From assembly GCA_933207985.1 (NCBI GenBank), contig OW240921.1, positions 96,821,326-96,885,325 of the forward strand: DNA of 64,000 nucleotides. The letters are read 5' to 3'. Source of the DNA: Pelobates cultripes (lineage: Eukaryota > Chordata > Amphibia > Anura > Pelobatidae). Of this stretch, positions 32,974 through 44,828 are shown in pieces (the stretch's first letter is position 1; each line of letters starts with the position of its first letter). The translations under genes were made by a program, and so were the position numbers. A model generated the notes under the pieces. It saw only the letters and a list, made by a program, of their open reading frames with translations, did not search any database and had not been told where the DNA came from.

Positions 32974-33897
32974 CAAGCATGTCAAACTCAAAGACTCACA
33001 CGGGCCAAATAAACAAGGTTAAAGTTTATGTGGGCCGCAAAAAAACAAAAACTTCAGTTTTCATAGAAACTTAGGTTTATTTAGAAAAGTACAGTATAAA
33101 AAAAAGTTGACTGACACTGGATGTCCTCACGCTTGTAGGGCTTCAAAGTAAACAAAAGAGCAAATTTATTTTAAGGAAATATGTATTGGCATATAACCTA
33201 TTTTTCAGTCTAACTACCTTGACATATAAGGAAAAGTTTGGTAATGGGACTGAAATGGTGAATGTATGCTGTTGCACAACTTTAACAAACAAATGACGTT
33301 ATCTTGTTGATTTTGAAGTCCTATGAGTGTGTTCTTCACTTTGACTGAGATCATCAAAAAAAATAAAATAATTCACTGCCCATTCTCCACAATTTAATAC
33401 ACTGGCCCCCTCCATCACCCAAATTAATTCAGTGTCCACTCCCTAAAATTAATACACTGCCCACTCCCTCCCCAAATTAATTCACTGCCCCCTCTCCCCA
33501 ATGTAATACACTGGCACCCTCCATCTCCCAAATTAATTCAGTGCCCACTCCCTAAAATGAATACACTGCCCACTCCCTCAAATTAATATAATGCCCCTCT
33601 CCCCAATTTAACACACTACACAGGGAGGTCCCCAAAGCCCCTCTTCCCCTATCTTAAGATGAGCCGCCCATTCATCAGTTACAGCCATGCTCATCTCTGT
33701 TCAAGCAGGCCAGATGCTCCTCTGGCACTGCGTGCAGGAGGGAAGGGGGACTGGCTGGCCTCCAGGAGGACGCGATTGGCCATAGGAGGTAAGACAAGAA
33801 TCAGGCAGGAAATATCTGCAGCCACAACACAAAGTAGCCCACAATATAACCATTGTGGGCCACATGCTGCCCACGGGCCGCACGTTTGACATGCTTG
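32974..33897. mobile_element. Non-autonomous hAT element 4, TSD CCCTATAC
   Basis: 924 bp with 14-bp inverted ends CAAGCATGTCAAAC. TSDs CCCTATAC at 32966-32973 and 33898-33905. Subterminal GTGGGCC/GGGCCGCA words on both sides. The interior holds degenerate 30-40-bp units with CACTGCCCACTCCC and AATTAATTCA at 33370-33600. Confidence 0.92.
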
Positions 33898-33905
33898 CCC
33901 TATAC

Positions 33906-34650
33906 TGTGTGCAAAGTTTTCAGACAAACTTTCTCACTTTGTCATTCCCATCAGACTGGGTGGACATTCGATGCTGGGCATTTTTCAAACCACTTGAATA
34001 TGGTCTGACAAAATGTGAGTCACTGAACACACAGACCAGCACCATAACCACTACAGTAAGCTGTAGACAGTATGGTGCTTGGAATCTGCCACAGTGCCAA
34101 ACACTCTAGTATACCTCTATCTGGGGTCCTTGATTTTAAACTCCCTCAAAAACCCCACAATAATGGAAGATGTGGGAACCAATCCGGGCTTCCTATGTGT
34201 TTTAACAGGATTTATTCTCCCACACTTTTTTAAAGTTCTGTTTATTTTTATTTATTTATTTAGTAGTAGCATATACAGTCAGCAGTATTATTATTTCATA
34301 GCTTGAGGATGGTATGAAAGCCCAGAATTTGCCTTGCGCCAGTTTAGGTTATATTCGATGACAAACAGCTGATTTAAAGCAATGCGGATATGCTTATAAT
34401 TCAATTAACGTTTAAATAACAAAAAACCTGAATTAAATCATTTCTCTAAAATCTATATTTGGCTACATATAGAAAAAGAAAAATAATGGAAAAGGCTCTA
34501 ATTTGTTTAATAGCAATTTATTTATTTGATTCTAAAGCTGTTGACTTATCTCTGTCGGCTAGAAGACATTGCAAATCTTGTTTTACTGTGTTTTGCTAAA
34601 GATGCAGCATTTTTAATATATTTTAATCAATAAAAAGCAACATTTAACCA
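33906..34650. other. Unique DNA with a MITE hairpin remnant
   Basis: 34037-34080 contains AGCACCATAACCACTACAG with an inverse partner GTATGGTGCTTGG, a decayed hairpin end like others at 30950, 56500 and 56880. No gene seen. Confidence 0.45.
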
Positions 34651-34659
34651 ATGGAGGTG

Positions 34660-35110
34660 GACAGAGACAGGACTTTTGAGAATTTACTAAGTTCTGCCAT
34701 AAAACAATAAACCATGAGAGGTTTAGGAGAAGCAGGTGTCACTGAATATCACCTGATAAGCTCCAGTGGGGAGCTCAGTTAGAGGAAAAGCAGGTTTGTT
34801 CTCTATAATATCTAAATTCTATCCATGTATTTGCAAAAAAAGGGACCTGCCAGCTGTTTGGTTTCCAAGAACAGTTCTTTGTTAGACTCCTTGCCCCAAT
34901 GTGCTTCTGTCTCTGCTTTTGTACTAAGTTTAAAGCTGCCACTTTTCAATAAAAGGCACGTTCTGCCCAATATGTGTCTAATGTGGGGTAACCAGATGTT
35001 CTTTTTAATGGGGATGGATGAAGAACGCATGCAGCATTGCTGCCTTGAATAATAATTAAAATACACATCCCTGGTTAAAGGGGAAATCTGTTGCCCTAAG
35101 TCTAGTAACG
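34660..35110 (-). repeat. Unassigned module, copy 3 of 5
   Basis: Carries all module landmarks. The minus-strand frame (about 34812-35010) includes KKNIWLPHIRHILGRTC and AETEAHWGK, shared with copies 1 and 5. Upstream (34484-34499) is the 16-mer AATAATGGAAAAGGCT, also found at the edge of copy 1 and at 23570. Confidence 0.8.
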
Positions 35111-35131
35111 AATAGACCACATTTAATGAGA

Positions 35132-35133
35132 TT

Positions 35134-35226
<93 letters not shown>

Positions 35227-35336
35227 TTTATCATTATTAGTAGTAGTTTATCATTTATGTAGCTCCCATATATTTTGCAGAGCTTTATAATGGGCCCCAA
35301 ATAATGGATCTATCTGTCTATCTGTCTGTCGATCCA
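35132..35336. repeat. (TCTA)n microsatellite, interrupted
   Basis: Long TCTA run at 35132-35226 interrupted by TCTG units, with a shorter TCTA/TCTG run at about 35308-35330. Confidence 0.95.
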
Positions 35337-35339
35337 TCT

Positions 35340-36580
35340 TTTATGAACTACTTGTTGCTGCGCTACATAGTTAACTTACGAATAGCACCAAATTCCACAC
35401 CTCCTAACTAGTTGAGATATGATAGTAGAGATTTTGGACTCTGTTGTAGCTTTCCTTTTTTTAAAAATATTTTTATGGTATCATACTTCTAGGGACACAG
35501 AGAGAGCTGACAAAACACTGTGTGAGCAATTCAAAAACTGCCCTTGGGATTGTGCGATTCTTTTTGCAAGGCATTTGGTTTGGAACAGTTCGTATGTAGC
35601 CCGGATTGGCTAATTGCCAAATATGCATGTATATGTAATTTCATACATCCCGTTGTTGGGCGATAGACTTAGCACACGGTGAGCCAAGAGTCAACGATGG
35701 CTGAGCCTGGGTGCAAAAGTATTTTACTGTCCCTGTGGCTTGGTTAGTTAGAACTTTTTTGCCACATCTTTTTGCCTTGTGTGTGACTTCTTTTGCTGCC
35801 CCCAAACTTTCAAGCTACCTGTGCATAATGAGGAAAAATTCCACAAACATCTAGGGACATGTGGACATTCCAAATTTCCTTTGCATTGTATATATTTGTT
35901 GACTACTTTTCCCATGAAGATCACGTAGCCAAGAGCAAACAATTGTTACTACAAAGCAATCAGAAGTTCCCGTGAAGCTTTTAAACAAGCCCACTCGTGG
36001 AAGAATAAATAAGTGATCTTAAACAATATGTTTTGCTGCGACATAGTTTCCTTTTGGTTTGTTAAGTTTGTACTTATTTGTGATGTGGGGGAATCTGCGT
36101 TCCAATGCAAATTTGTACTTTCACAGCAGTTCTGAGCATAGAGAGGCAGTTACATTTTATAATGGCGGCCATCACTACATGGATACAATCCATGGTGACT
36201 GGATGCAGTCACTCTTTGCAATTACCTCAGCGAGCTATTATTTGCAACACCAAAATAAAAGATTGGTCAAACATGTTCTTTTAATTCAATCAATGCTGAC
36301 AAATAGCCAAACCGCTGATAATTTAACATTTCTTGGATCATAGTCAAATGTGCATACACATTGCATTTAGTAAGGTCCCAATTTGGATATCTCCATCAAA
36401 TGTGTCTATTGTATTTGGATTTATCAATTTGACTCAAATTTTGAGTTTTTTTGGAGAACTCCCCAACTGTTTTTAATGTTGACACATTTGCTTAATTTGT
36501 ATCTGAAGGTCTCGTTTTATCTCTGCCAGAAAACATTTTAAAACCGTAATCCACAAAGTTAGACATTTAACTATTAAACA
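35340..36580. other. No gene recognised
   Basis: Unique-looking sequence with short frames only. Confidence 0.45.
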
Positions 36581-36589
36581 CCTATGGGG

Positions 36590-37000
36590 ATAGATCTATG
36601 AAAGGCTACTAAGCCCTATTATAAAGCAATCCATCCAGTAAGGTTTAGGAGCCACAGATGTTGCTGAAAATCACCTGATAACATAAGCTGGCTCTGTTTT
36701 CCTTCATATCTAAATGCCATCCATGTCCTCTCCAAACCAAAAGGATTTGCCAGCTGTTTGAGTTCTATGAAAAAGTTCTTTGCTGGACTCTTGCCCCAAT
36801 GAACTTCTGTCCCTGCCTTTGTCCTGAGCTTAAGGTTGCCACGTTTCAATAAAAGGCACGGTCTGCCCTATATGTGTCTAATGTGGGGTAACCAGATGTT
36901 CTTTTTCATGGGGATGGATGAAGAACGCATGCGAGCCTGCTGCCCTGAATGATAATTTATTAAACAAGCTAACCCAGTTAAAGGGGAAATGCCCATAGCA
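36590..37000 (-). repeat. Unassigned module, copy 4 of 5
   Basis: Same landmarks. The minus-strand frame stays open (shared block TEVHWGK), although a one-base insertion and a one-base deletion about 20 bases apart, near 36775-36795, shift and restore it relative to copy 5. Confidence 0.78.
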
Positions 37001-37664
37001 CACAATTACTAAGTGTATTGTATTAGCATTTTAAAAAGTGAAGCCTGGCTATAATATAAGCCTGACTATAATATATACTATATAAGTGCTCTCCAACATC
37101 TTTGAAGCAGAGTGACAGATATATTTTTTGAACAACATGGTACAGTTATCATTTTTTTGTTAAATGTTTTTATTAGTAATGCTATTAGTTAGTAGTGTAA
37201 CTGTTGTTATATTAATTAGCTAAGATTCAGAATTTAACAAATGAATGTATCTTCTCAGCATGCATCAGTATCACAATTATTCTTTGGTCATACCTGTTTG
37301 CTCTGTTTTATACTTCCAATAGTTGGAAGATAAGGGGTCCTAGAATTTGCTAATCTTGCTTAAAAACAAAAAAAATCAGGGGAATTTATCACTTTCAATT
37401 TAGTGGATGTTTTAAATCAACTAGAATATAAAAAGCCGAGTTACTACCATTCTTTTTAGCAATCTGGTTAATTTTACAGCAATATATTTGGAATATGCCA
37501 AAGATGAAGTTGTGTTAATCGATTCATACATGAAATTGGCAATATAACGGTAAGTTTAATGCCGTAACAGTTTAATTGCTTTATTTGTGTCTCTAACTCT
37601 CATCTTATCTCAGTCTGGTAGAAAAAAATAATAATAATGACTTATCTTAGGCTGTGTTGTGGTT

Positions 37665-38080
37665 TAAAACATATAAAAGATATCACCCCGGAGAGGTTTA
37701 GAAGCAACAGGTGTCTTAGAATATCTCCGGATTACCTCCAACAGTGAGCCCTAGCAGGAGAAAAAGTCAGTTCTATTCTTCCAACATTATATTTAAATGC
37801 TGTCCATGTAGTGGCTAAGAAAGGACCTGCCAGCTGTTTGAGTTTCATGAAAAGTTCTTTGCTGGCTTTCTTGCCCCAATGAACTTCTGTCTCTGCTTTT
37901 GTCCTCAGTTTAAAGTTGCCACTTTTCAATAAAAGGCACGTTCTGCCCAATATGTGTTTAATGCCGGGTAACCAGATGTTCTTTTTAATCGGGATGGATA
38001 GGGAACGCATACAGCCTTGCTGTCCTGAATAGTAATTTTGTTTTAAACAAGGATCTTAAAGGGGAAACCTGCTTATTCTG
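37665..38080 (-). repeat. Unassigned module, copy 5 of 5
   Basis: Clean copy of the module 1.1 kb from copy 4. The minus-strand open frame of 92 codons (37732-38010) includes SIPIKKNIWLPGIKHILGRT and TEVHWGKKASKELF. Confidence 0.8.
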
Positions 38081-38784
38081 AACTAAAATTGCCAAATTAT
38101 ATTTTATGTCCAAACTTTATGGTATATGGAGAATTATAAGCTAAACTTATAGACACATTATTAATCTGAAAATATACAGGCAATCTGGAAGAAGTGAATT
38201 ATAGCATAACATTAACAAACAATGAACCCACTGGCAGTTTATAAAGACGCGTGCGTATTTACATATTAACTGTTGGGCCTGCAACTCTCAACTCTCAAGG
38301 CAAGTCAAAATGAAATCCCAGAACCTGCAGTTGAACTGAAGAGTTGGGACAATTGATTTAAAATGTGTCTGTTGAATTTTTTTTGGAAACTTAACTTATG
38401 TTCCATAGGTTTCATGGCGGTTTTGTTTCATTATCACAAATCTACTGTCATATTGTCTATGTGCATTAGGGACACGCAGACACACTGTTAGCCAACTGGT
38501 TCACTCTCCAGATGTGCCCATTTGAAAAGTGTTGTAGTATTGCTCTGGCAAACACAGAACCTTTTAGCTAAAGTACCAGTATGGAAACATTCCGTCGCTT
38601 GCAAATGCACTTTTTTTGTACAGTTTAACAATTTTCTCTAATGTTTCAGTGCAGTAAACCTCAGGAGTCCATGTGTCTGTTTCCAAAAGAGGGATGCTAA
38701 CTCTACCACATTTCCATGGGCATATATCATACATATCTATTGATGTGCACTACATGAAAGGTTCTACCCTGCAGTACAAAGACT

Positions 38785-39375
38785 TTAAAGGGACACTATA
38801 GGCACCCAGACCACTTCAGCTCATTGAAGTGGTCTGGGTGCAGTGTTCCTATTGCACTTAGTGCTGCAATGTAGGTGCTTCCTGGACCCAAATGGACCTT
38901 TGGTCTGGTAACTGACGCTGGACATCCAGCATCAGATTTTTCCCCATAGGAAAGCAATGATTCAATGCTTTTCTATAAGGAGGTCTGAAGCATGAGCAAC
39001 ATTCGCTGCACATGTGCATTAGCGCCTGCTCGTGGTGTGACTTCAGTAGAGGAAGAGCCATGACCCAGCACCGAGGGACATCAGCGCTCTGATAAGGTTA
39101 GTAAATAAAGGGAACTGAGAAACAACAATCTTTACATTACAGTACTAAGACTGCCATTACAGGTGCTTCAGGGAGTTTACAGGACTCCAGGTCCCCTAAA
39201 TGATGCTGGGGACATCAAGCATTAGTGAAATCCCCAAAGGAAAGTATTGATTCAATGCTTTCCTATGTCGAAGGCCTAATGCACTCGCAGTGCTCGCTTT
39301 GGACCCCCTTGTCGGATGACATCAGAGGAGGTGGAGAGCTGACCCCGGGTGAGTAAATAAAGTTTTTTTTAACCC
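38785..39375 (+). mobile_element. T2-like MITE, two staggered partial copies
   Basis: Starts TTAAAGGGACACTATAGGCAC followed by a hairpin of CCCAGACCACTTCAGCTC and its inverse. Around 39130-39375 a second, related segment repeats the order GGTGCTTC...GATTCAATGCTTTCC...GAGTAAATAAAG. The right terminus was not located. Confidence 0.65.
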
Positions 39376-40618
39376 TTTTATAATCCCCAGGGGGGCGGTG
39401 GGGGATGTGATGGAGGGACCAGAAGGCAATACAGTGTAAGGAATTCAGATTTGGTGCAAGCTGTGTTCCCCCTAAGCACAAAAATATACAACAACCACAC
39501 TGACAGTTTGCTCTGAGTGTTATTTGTTATGATAATAACTGCAGGGTATGTGCTTCATACCCAATCATCTTTCTTTTGTTTTTGAGCTCTAGATCACTGT
39601 TTATGCTTAGAGGGACCACTTGTCAAAATCGTGTGTATATTATATACCTTGATACAAAGCGCTTTGATTTTCAGCATTCCCATTGGAACTTGAGTCAACT
39701 TGTTGTTCTTGATTCAATCCTTTATTTTTAACAAACCAGGCAGGCTTTTTATAAGTAGAAATGGAATCTGCCTGAGCTCTTAAAAAGCAAAAAGGTCCAA
39801 CAGAGTGGAGTATTCTTCTTTTGTTAACAGTGCTTAAAGCAAGAAATTGTTTTCCTTTCTTTTAAAATTGAGGAATAACAGGTCTCTCGGGTTGCATTCA
39901 TTTCATGTTACAGAGCCCTTTATATGTCCCGCCTGCTTTGGAAATGCTGGCAGGTAAAGTGTAGATTGAAAATCCAAGCTTTGTGCGTGAATTCCCAATT
40001 GTGCATTTAGTTCATAAAACTCTTCTAAATCCACCGCCTACGACTTGAGAGATCGGCATATGTAGCAGCTACAAAGTGTGGAAAATCCCTCTATGTCTGG
40101 GCTTGAATATGCCCAAAGCGCAACCTATATCAATGGAATTAGTCTGAAAAAAATATAAGAATAAATTAAAGATTTGTTTGATTTCGATGGACACCTGGGT
40201 TATTTCTGGCAAATTGACCAATCTTTAATGGTTGAGATTCAATATAACACATTTCTTCCTATGCCTTTTAAAAAAAAAAAAAATATCATTATTTAGGATT
40301 GGTGACTAACGGTGGTCCCCACCTTTATGTCTCCTAGTTTTCTAATCTCATCCCCTTCTCTGATTATTTTTTCACACAACTCCTATACACAATACAATAA
40401 TTCTCTGTATTTTATCCTTTTCCTCTCTCTTAGTCACTCTTTTTAATTCACAGCTCTCTCTGTCCAACTGCAAATCCACTGTCTATCCACCAACAACCCA
40501 TTACCATTCCATACCAAAACTACATCTCAATACCCTTCAGTAGCTAGAATGAAGAGAGAATGGTTGGCACCGTTTAGTTACTGAGGAGGTTAAAATAAAA
40601 GAAGGTGAGGTACTAGAG
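39376..40618. other. No gene recognised
   Basis: Unique-looking host DNA to the left of hAT element 5. Confidence 0.45.
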
Positions 40619-40964
40619 GTTAGAGTCAGGGTCGGACTGGGGAAAAAATTCGGCCCGGGCATTTTTAATTACAGCGGCCCACTGAAAAGGGGGCGGGGCC
40701 AGATAGGGTGTGTTTTGTCATCCCCAATGACAAGCACGCCCCATCTCAAAGTGAGCATGTTGGTTCAATGCTCTACCAGGGCATGAGAAAAGGGCCCTGT
40801 ATTTGATCTGCACAGCGCAAGCAAATTTAATAACATGCTTGCATTGTGTTTGCTTGAAACTTGTCTCAGGGGTTTCCATAAATGGAATACTCACTGTATT
40901 TTAATACTCACTTTGCTTAAAGGGTATCTACAGTGTTTATAGGGGATTCTGAGTGTGTATGTCA

Positions 40965-41955
40965 GAAATGTAGTGTGTGTGTAAGTGGTGCAGCGTCTGT
41001 GTGTAGGGGATCTAGTGTGTGTTTGAAGGACTCAGGAGTGCGTATAGGAGATCTAGTGAGTGTGTGAGTGGTGCAGTGTGTTTGGGGGTGCTGTGTGTGT
41101 GAGGGGTGTAGTGTGCATTTGTGAGGAGTATAGTATGTATGTGGGAGGGTGGTGTGTGTGGGGGGGTGCAGTATGTGTGTGTGAGGGTGCTGTGTGTTAG
41201 GGCACTGAGCGAGGGTTCTGTGTATTTGAGGGTGATGTGTGTTGGGGTGCTGTGTGTGTGTTGGGGTGCTGTGTGTGTGTTGGGGTGCTGTGTGTGTGAG
41301 TGCTAGGTTGCTGTATGTGTTAGGGTGCTGTGTGTGTGTTAGGGTGCTGTGTGAGTGCTACGGTGCTGTGTGTGTGTTAGGGTGCTGTGTGTATGTTAGG
41401 GTGCTGTGTGAGTGCTAGAGTGGTGTGTGTGTGTTAGGGTGATGTGTCAATTTTAAGGTGCTGGTGTTAGGGTGCTGTGTGTGTGTTGGGGTGCTGTGTG
41501 TGTGTTAGGGTGATGTGTCAATGTTAGGGTGCTGGTGTTAGGGTGCTGTGTGTGTTGGGGTGCTGTGTGTGTGTTGGGGTACTGTGTGTGTGTGTGTTAG
41601 GGTGCTGTGTTAATGTTAGGGTGCTGGTGTTAGGGTGCTGTGTGAGTGTTAGGGTGCTGTGTGTGTGTTAGGGTGCTGTGTCAATGTTAGGGTGCTGGTG
41701 TTAAGGTGCTGTGTCTGTGTTGGGGTGCTGGTGTTAGGGTGCTGTGTGTGTGTTAGGGTGCTGTGTGTGTGTTAGGGTGCTGTGTCAATGTTAGGGTGCT
41801 GTGTGTGTGTTAGGGTGCTGGTGTTAGGGTGCTGTGAGTGTGTTAGGGTGCTGTGTGTGTTAGGGTGCTGGTGTTAGGGTGCTGTGTCAATGTTAGGGTG
41901 CTGGTGTTAGGGTGCTGTGTATGTGTTAGGGTGCTGGGTGAGGGTGATGTGTGTG
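40965..41955. repeat. TTAGGGTGCTGTGTGTG minisatellite
   Basis: About 1 kb of units of 15-25 bp built on GTGTTAGGGTGCTG and GTGTGTG, with occasional GTGTCAATG variants. The TTAGGG word recurs dozens of times but not as a continuous hexamer array, so it is telomere-like only by word content. Confidence 0.95.
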
Positions 41956-42009
41956 TTTGCCAGGATTTTGTATTGGGGGAGGCAGGTAAATGGCACTATT
42001 AATGTTTTA

Positions 42010-42265
42010 CTAAAAAATAATAATAATAATAATAATACATAATAAATAATAATAAATACAAAATAATAATAATAATAAATACATAATAATAAATAATAAT
42101 AAATACATAATAATAAATACATAATAATAATAATAATAATAATAATTACATAATAATAATAAATAATAATAAATACATAATAATAAAAATAAATACATAA
42201 TAAATACATAATAATAATAATTACATAATAATAATAATAACTACATAATAAATAATAAATACATT
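42010..42265. repeat. (AAT)n/(AAATAC) microsatellite
   Basis: Long AAT-type run with interspersed AAATACATAATA units; minus-strand YYYY/IIII frames are artefacts. Confidence 0.95.
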
Positions 42266-42750
42266 ATATTTCACCCCCACTCCCCCGCCATTCTTACCTG
42301 TAGCCTGGAAGGAGGGTGTGGGGGGGGTCGTGCTCCTGCCAGCCATCCCTGGTGGTCCTCTTGGTAACTGAACTCTAGCCCTTTGGGGCTAGAGTTCACT
42401 CTCACGAGACCCGGCCGGTTGCCATAGCAACGGTCCGGATCTCGCGAGAGAAACCCGGTGGAGCTGCAAGTTAGAGCTCCGCCGGGTCCTCTCTCCTGCT
42501 GGCTGTCACCCTCCCTCTCTCCCCGCCGGCGGCCGCGTTGGAGCGCATGTGGGCCGGTGAGGGTGATCTTTGATCTCCCCACCGGCCCTCCATGGAATAC
42601 AGCGGGGCCGGCGCTCGGATAGCGCCGGCCCTGCATAGACCGGCAGAGGAGATCCTGGGACCTCCCCTGCCGGCCCCGGCCCCACGGCCACCGCGGCCCA
42701 CCGGGCATTTGCCCGGTGTGCCCGATGGCCAGTCCGGGCCTGGTTAGAGT

Positions 42751-43200
42751 GGAAGGAAGATGGATGGATGATGGATAGTTAGGGCAAAGTAAGTGGACAG
42801 TGGAGGGTGATAGTTAGCTAGGGTTGGTTAAGATGAAGAGAGAGTGGGTGATAATTGGGAAGGTTAGAATAGAAGGAGAGTAGGTAGCAATAGTTATATA
42901 GGGATGAGGTTAGAATGTAAATAGCCTGTATGGCACTAGTTTAGAAGGGAGAGGTTAGAAAGGAAAATGGCAGCATGACACTGGTTGGGAGAAGTTAGTA
43001 TGGATAAAGAATGAGCAGCACTCCTGTGTAGGGGTTAAAATTGAAGGAGGATGAGTTTTGCTAACTAATTAGGAATAGGTTACAATAAAGGAAGATTAAA
43101 AGAGCCCTAGATAGATATGAATGGGTGAAGCACCACTGGGCTGAGCTGAGTCCAAAATGAAGGCAGCTGAATTGCTAAGACATTGCTCGCCAACGAAACC
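42751..43200. other. GA-rich unique DNA
   Basis: GTTAGAATGGAAGG-type words recur loosely, perhaps an old simple repeat. No gene. Confidence 0.4.
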
Positions 43201-43860
43201 ATAGAAAGCAGCAGCTAGATAAATGAAGGGGAATGGACAAATGCGCATCCTTCAAGTCTAGGCACGTTAACCAGTCGTCATCCTGGAGGAGATGCCGCAA
43301 GAGATGTATACCCTTCAAGCCTGTTCAAAGCCTGTATGCTGTCCAGTCACCACTGAAGTTCCATCCGAACATACTTCGTCAGTGGTACGGATTGGTCTTA
43401 TGGAGGATTTCTGTATGGAAATTTGTCCTTCAGCAGCTGCATTGCTCGGCAGTGTATTGCTCGGAAAATTGCTTGTGTGGAAGATGAAATAAGTCCTACG
43501 ATTCTTGCAAGCACTCTGAGAGGGATGCATGTGCACTGGAGCACTCTGCGAATTTTCCTACGCATCAACAAGACTTTCGAAGTCAATTGCTTGAGTACGG
43601 ATGAAGCCGTATCGCTCTCAAATTCTACGAACTGAACCAACTTGGAAGGAACCAGCGCAAACTTGGATCGGTTCACAATGAAACCAAGAGATTCGAGAAA
43701 GTACACAGTAAAACTAATCTGTCTTGGCAGCCTCTACACCTCTGAAAAGAAAACCAGGATGTTGTCCAAATAGATTATACATCGAGTCCCCTGAGTTTGA
43801 AAAAGAGCGACCACTGGTTTAGTGGTTTTTATTATGAATGGTTATTAATCATTTAGTGAC
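43200..43860 (-). pseudogene. DIRS-like reverse transcriptase relic, scrambled order
   Basis: On the minus strand 43720-43830 translates to KTTKPVVALFQTQGTR then CIIYLDNILVFF, the palm motif region of DIRS/tyrosine-recombinase retrotransposons; the catalytic YLDD reads YLDN. After a stop, 43398-43706 continues FLESLGFIVNRSKF and later VLARIVGLISSSTQAIF, the connection/RNase H start typical of DIRS. But the earlier palm block (IHLLRHLL, then DDWLTCLDLKDAHLSIPL) lies at 43205-43320, that is, downstream of those parts. The relic is therefore rearranged or made of two fragments. No recombinase domain or split repeats were seen. Confidence 0.8.
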
Positions 43861-44820
43861 TGAAGTTTTGATCATTTGTTGCACATTCAATAGTGTTTTA
43901 TGGCTAAGCCTATTACAAAATTTTCTTTTTCAATTTGATTTACTTCGGGGGACACCCATTAAGTTCTAATACCTGTTGTCGGAGTCCTCGTTCTACAGGA
44001 AGCTGAATCCTGGATTTCAAATTACTTTTGACTGTTTTATGTTATTATTCGCTGTTTTGCCTATCTTTGTCACATTAAGAAAGAGGAGGTGCTAAGGTCG
44101 ACTTCACTTCATATACACACTGTTTGTTTTTGATTGGTTCCTTTATTTCTACGTTTTCTTTGCTGCTATGGAGCTAAGTAAAGGAAGAAGTTAGCATAAT
44201 CTTCAATTGTGCTTTGACCATATCATGATACCGAAACATGTCCTTTTTATGTTTATGCATGTAATAAGTGTTCCAGAATATGAATATCACCTTGTTGTAT
44301 GAAAGGCTATAAAGCAGCTGAGCATTATGGGACAATTATATTGGCACAAGTTGCTAATCCGTGCCATATATGTAACAGCAATCATTCTGTAGCCTTTCAC
44401 CCTTTGAAAGCAGTGTCACTCACTGTGTATCCAGCAGCTTAAAATGCAATCTGTTTCCTTCAAACATGTTCTTTGCCTTTTTTTTTTCAAAGAATAATGT
44501 CGATGCTGAGCTTATCGGTACTTTGAAAAGGTGCAAATGTTCTGTCGGGTTACATAAAGACACTGTGAATGGAAGCAATAAAGCAAAGTCCATTTTGAAA
44601 TAGGCAGGTGATCTGAGGTCAGGACTTACTCCTAGTCTATTAGAGCCTATCCTAGTTTGTACAGGAAGCTAGATGTCTCATAGTAATGTAGCCTGTGTCA
44701 GGTGAGCTAAACTTATATATCATGGGTAGGCAACCTTCAGCACTTCAAATGCTGTCTTATAAAGCTGTAAAAGCTATAATGAATCCCTGTTATTCATCAA
44801 CCCAAAATCCAAAATACCCC
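43861..44820. other. Unique DNA; hAT-hairpin remnant near 44723
   Basis: ATGGGTAGGCAACCTTCAGCACTTC at 44719-44743 resembles the start of the foldback element at 47095. Nothing else recognised. Confidence 0.45.
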
Positions 44821-44828
44821 ACAAGGGG

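Larger units (their letters stand above)
40627..42742. mobile_element. Non-autonomous hAT element 5, TSD GTTAGAGT
   Basis: 2116 bp. Left end CAGGGTCGGACTGG, right end the inverse of CAGGCCCGGACTGG. Identical TSDs GTTAGAGT at 40619-40626 and 42743-42750. Interior in order: minisatellite 40965-41955, AAT-type microsatellite 42010-42265, GC-rich module 42370-42742 with TCTCGCGAGA at 42440-42449. No transposase. Minus-strand frames at 42271-42708 are GC-rich shadows. Confidence 0.93.

Noticed and set aside
42271..42708. 145-codon Arg/Gly-rich minus frame
   Set aside because: Lies in the GC-rich terminal module of hAT element 5, where stops are rare.
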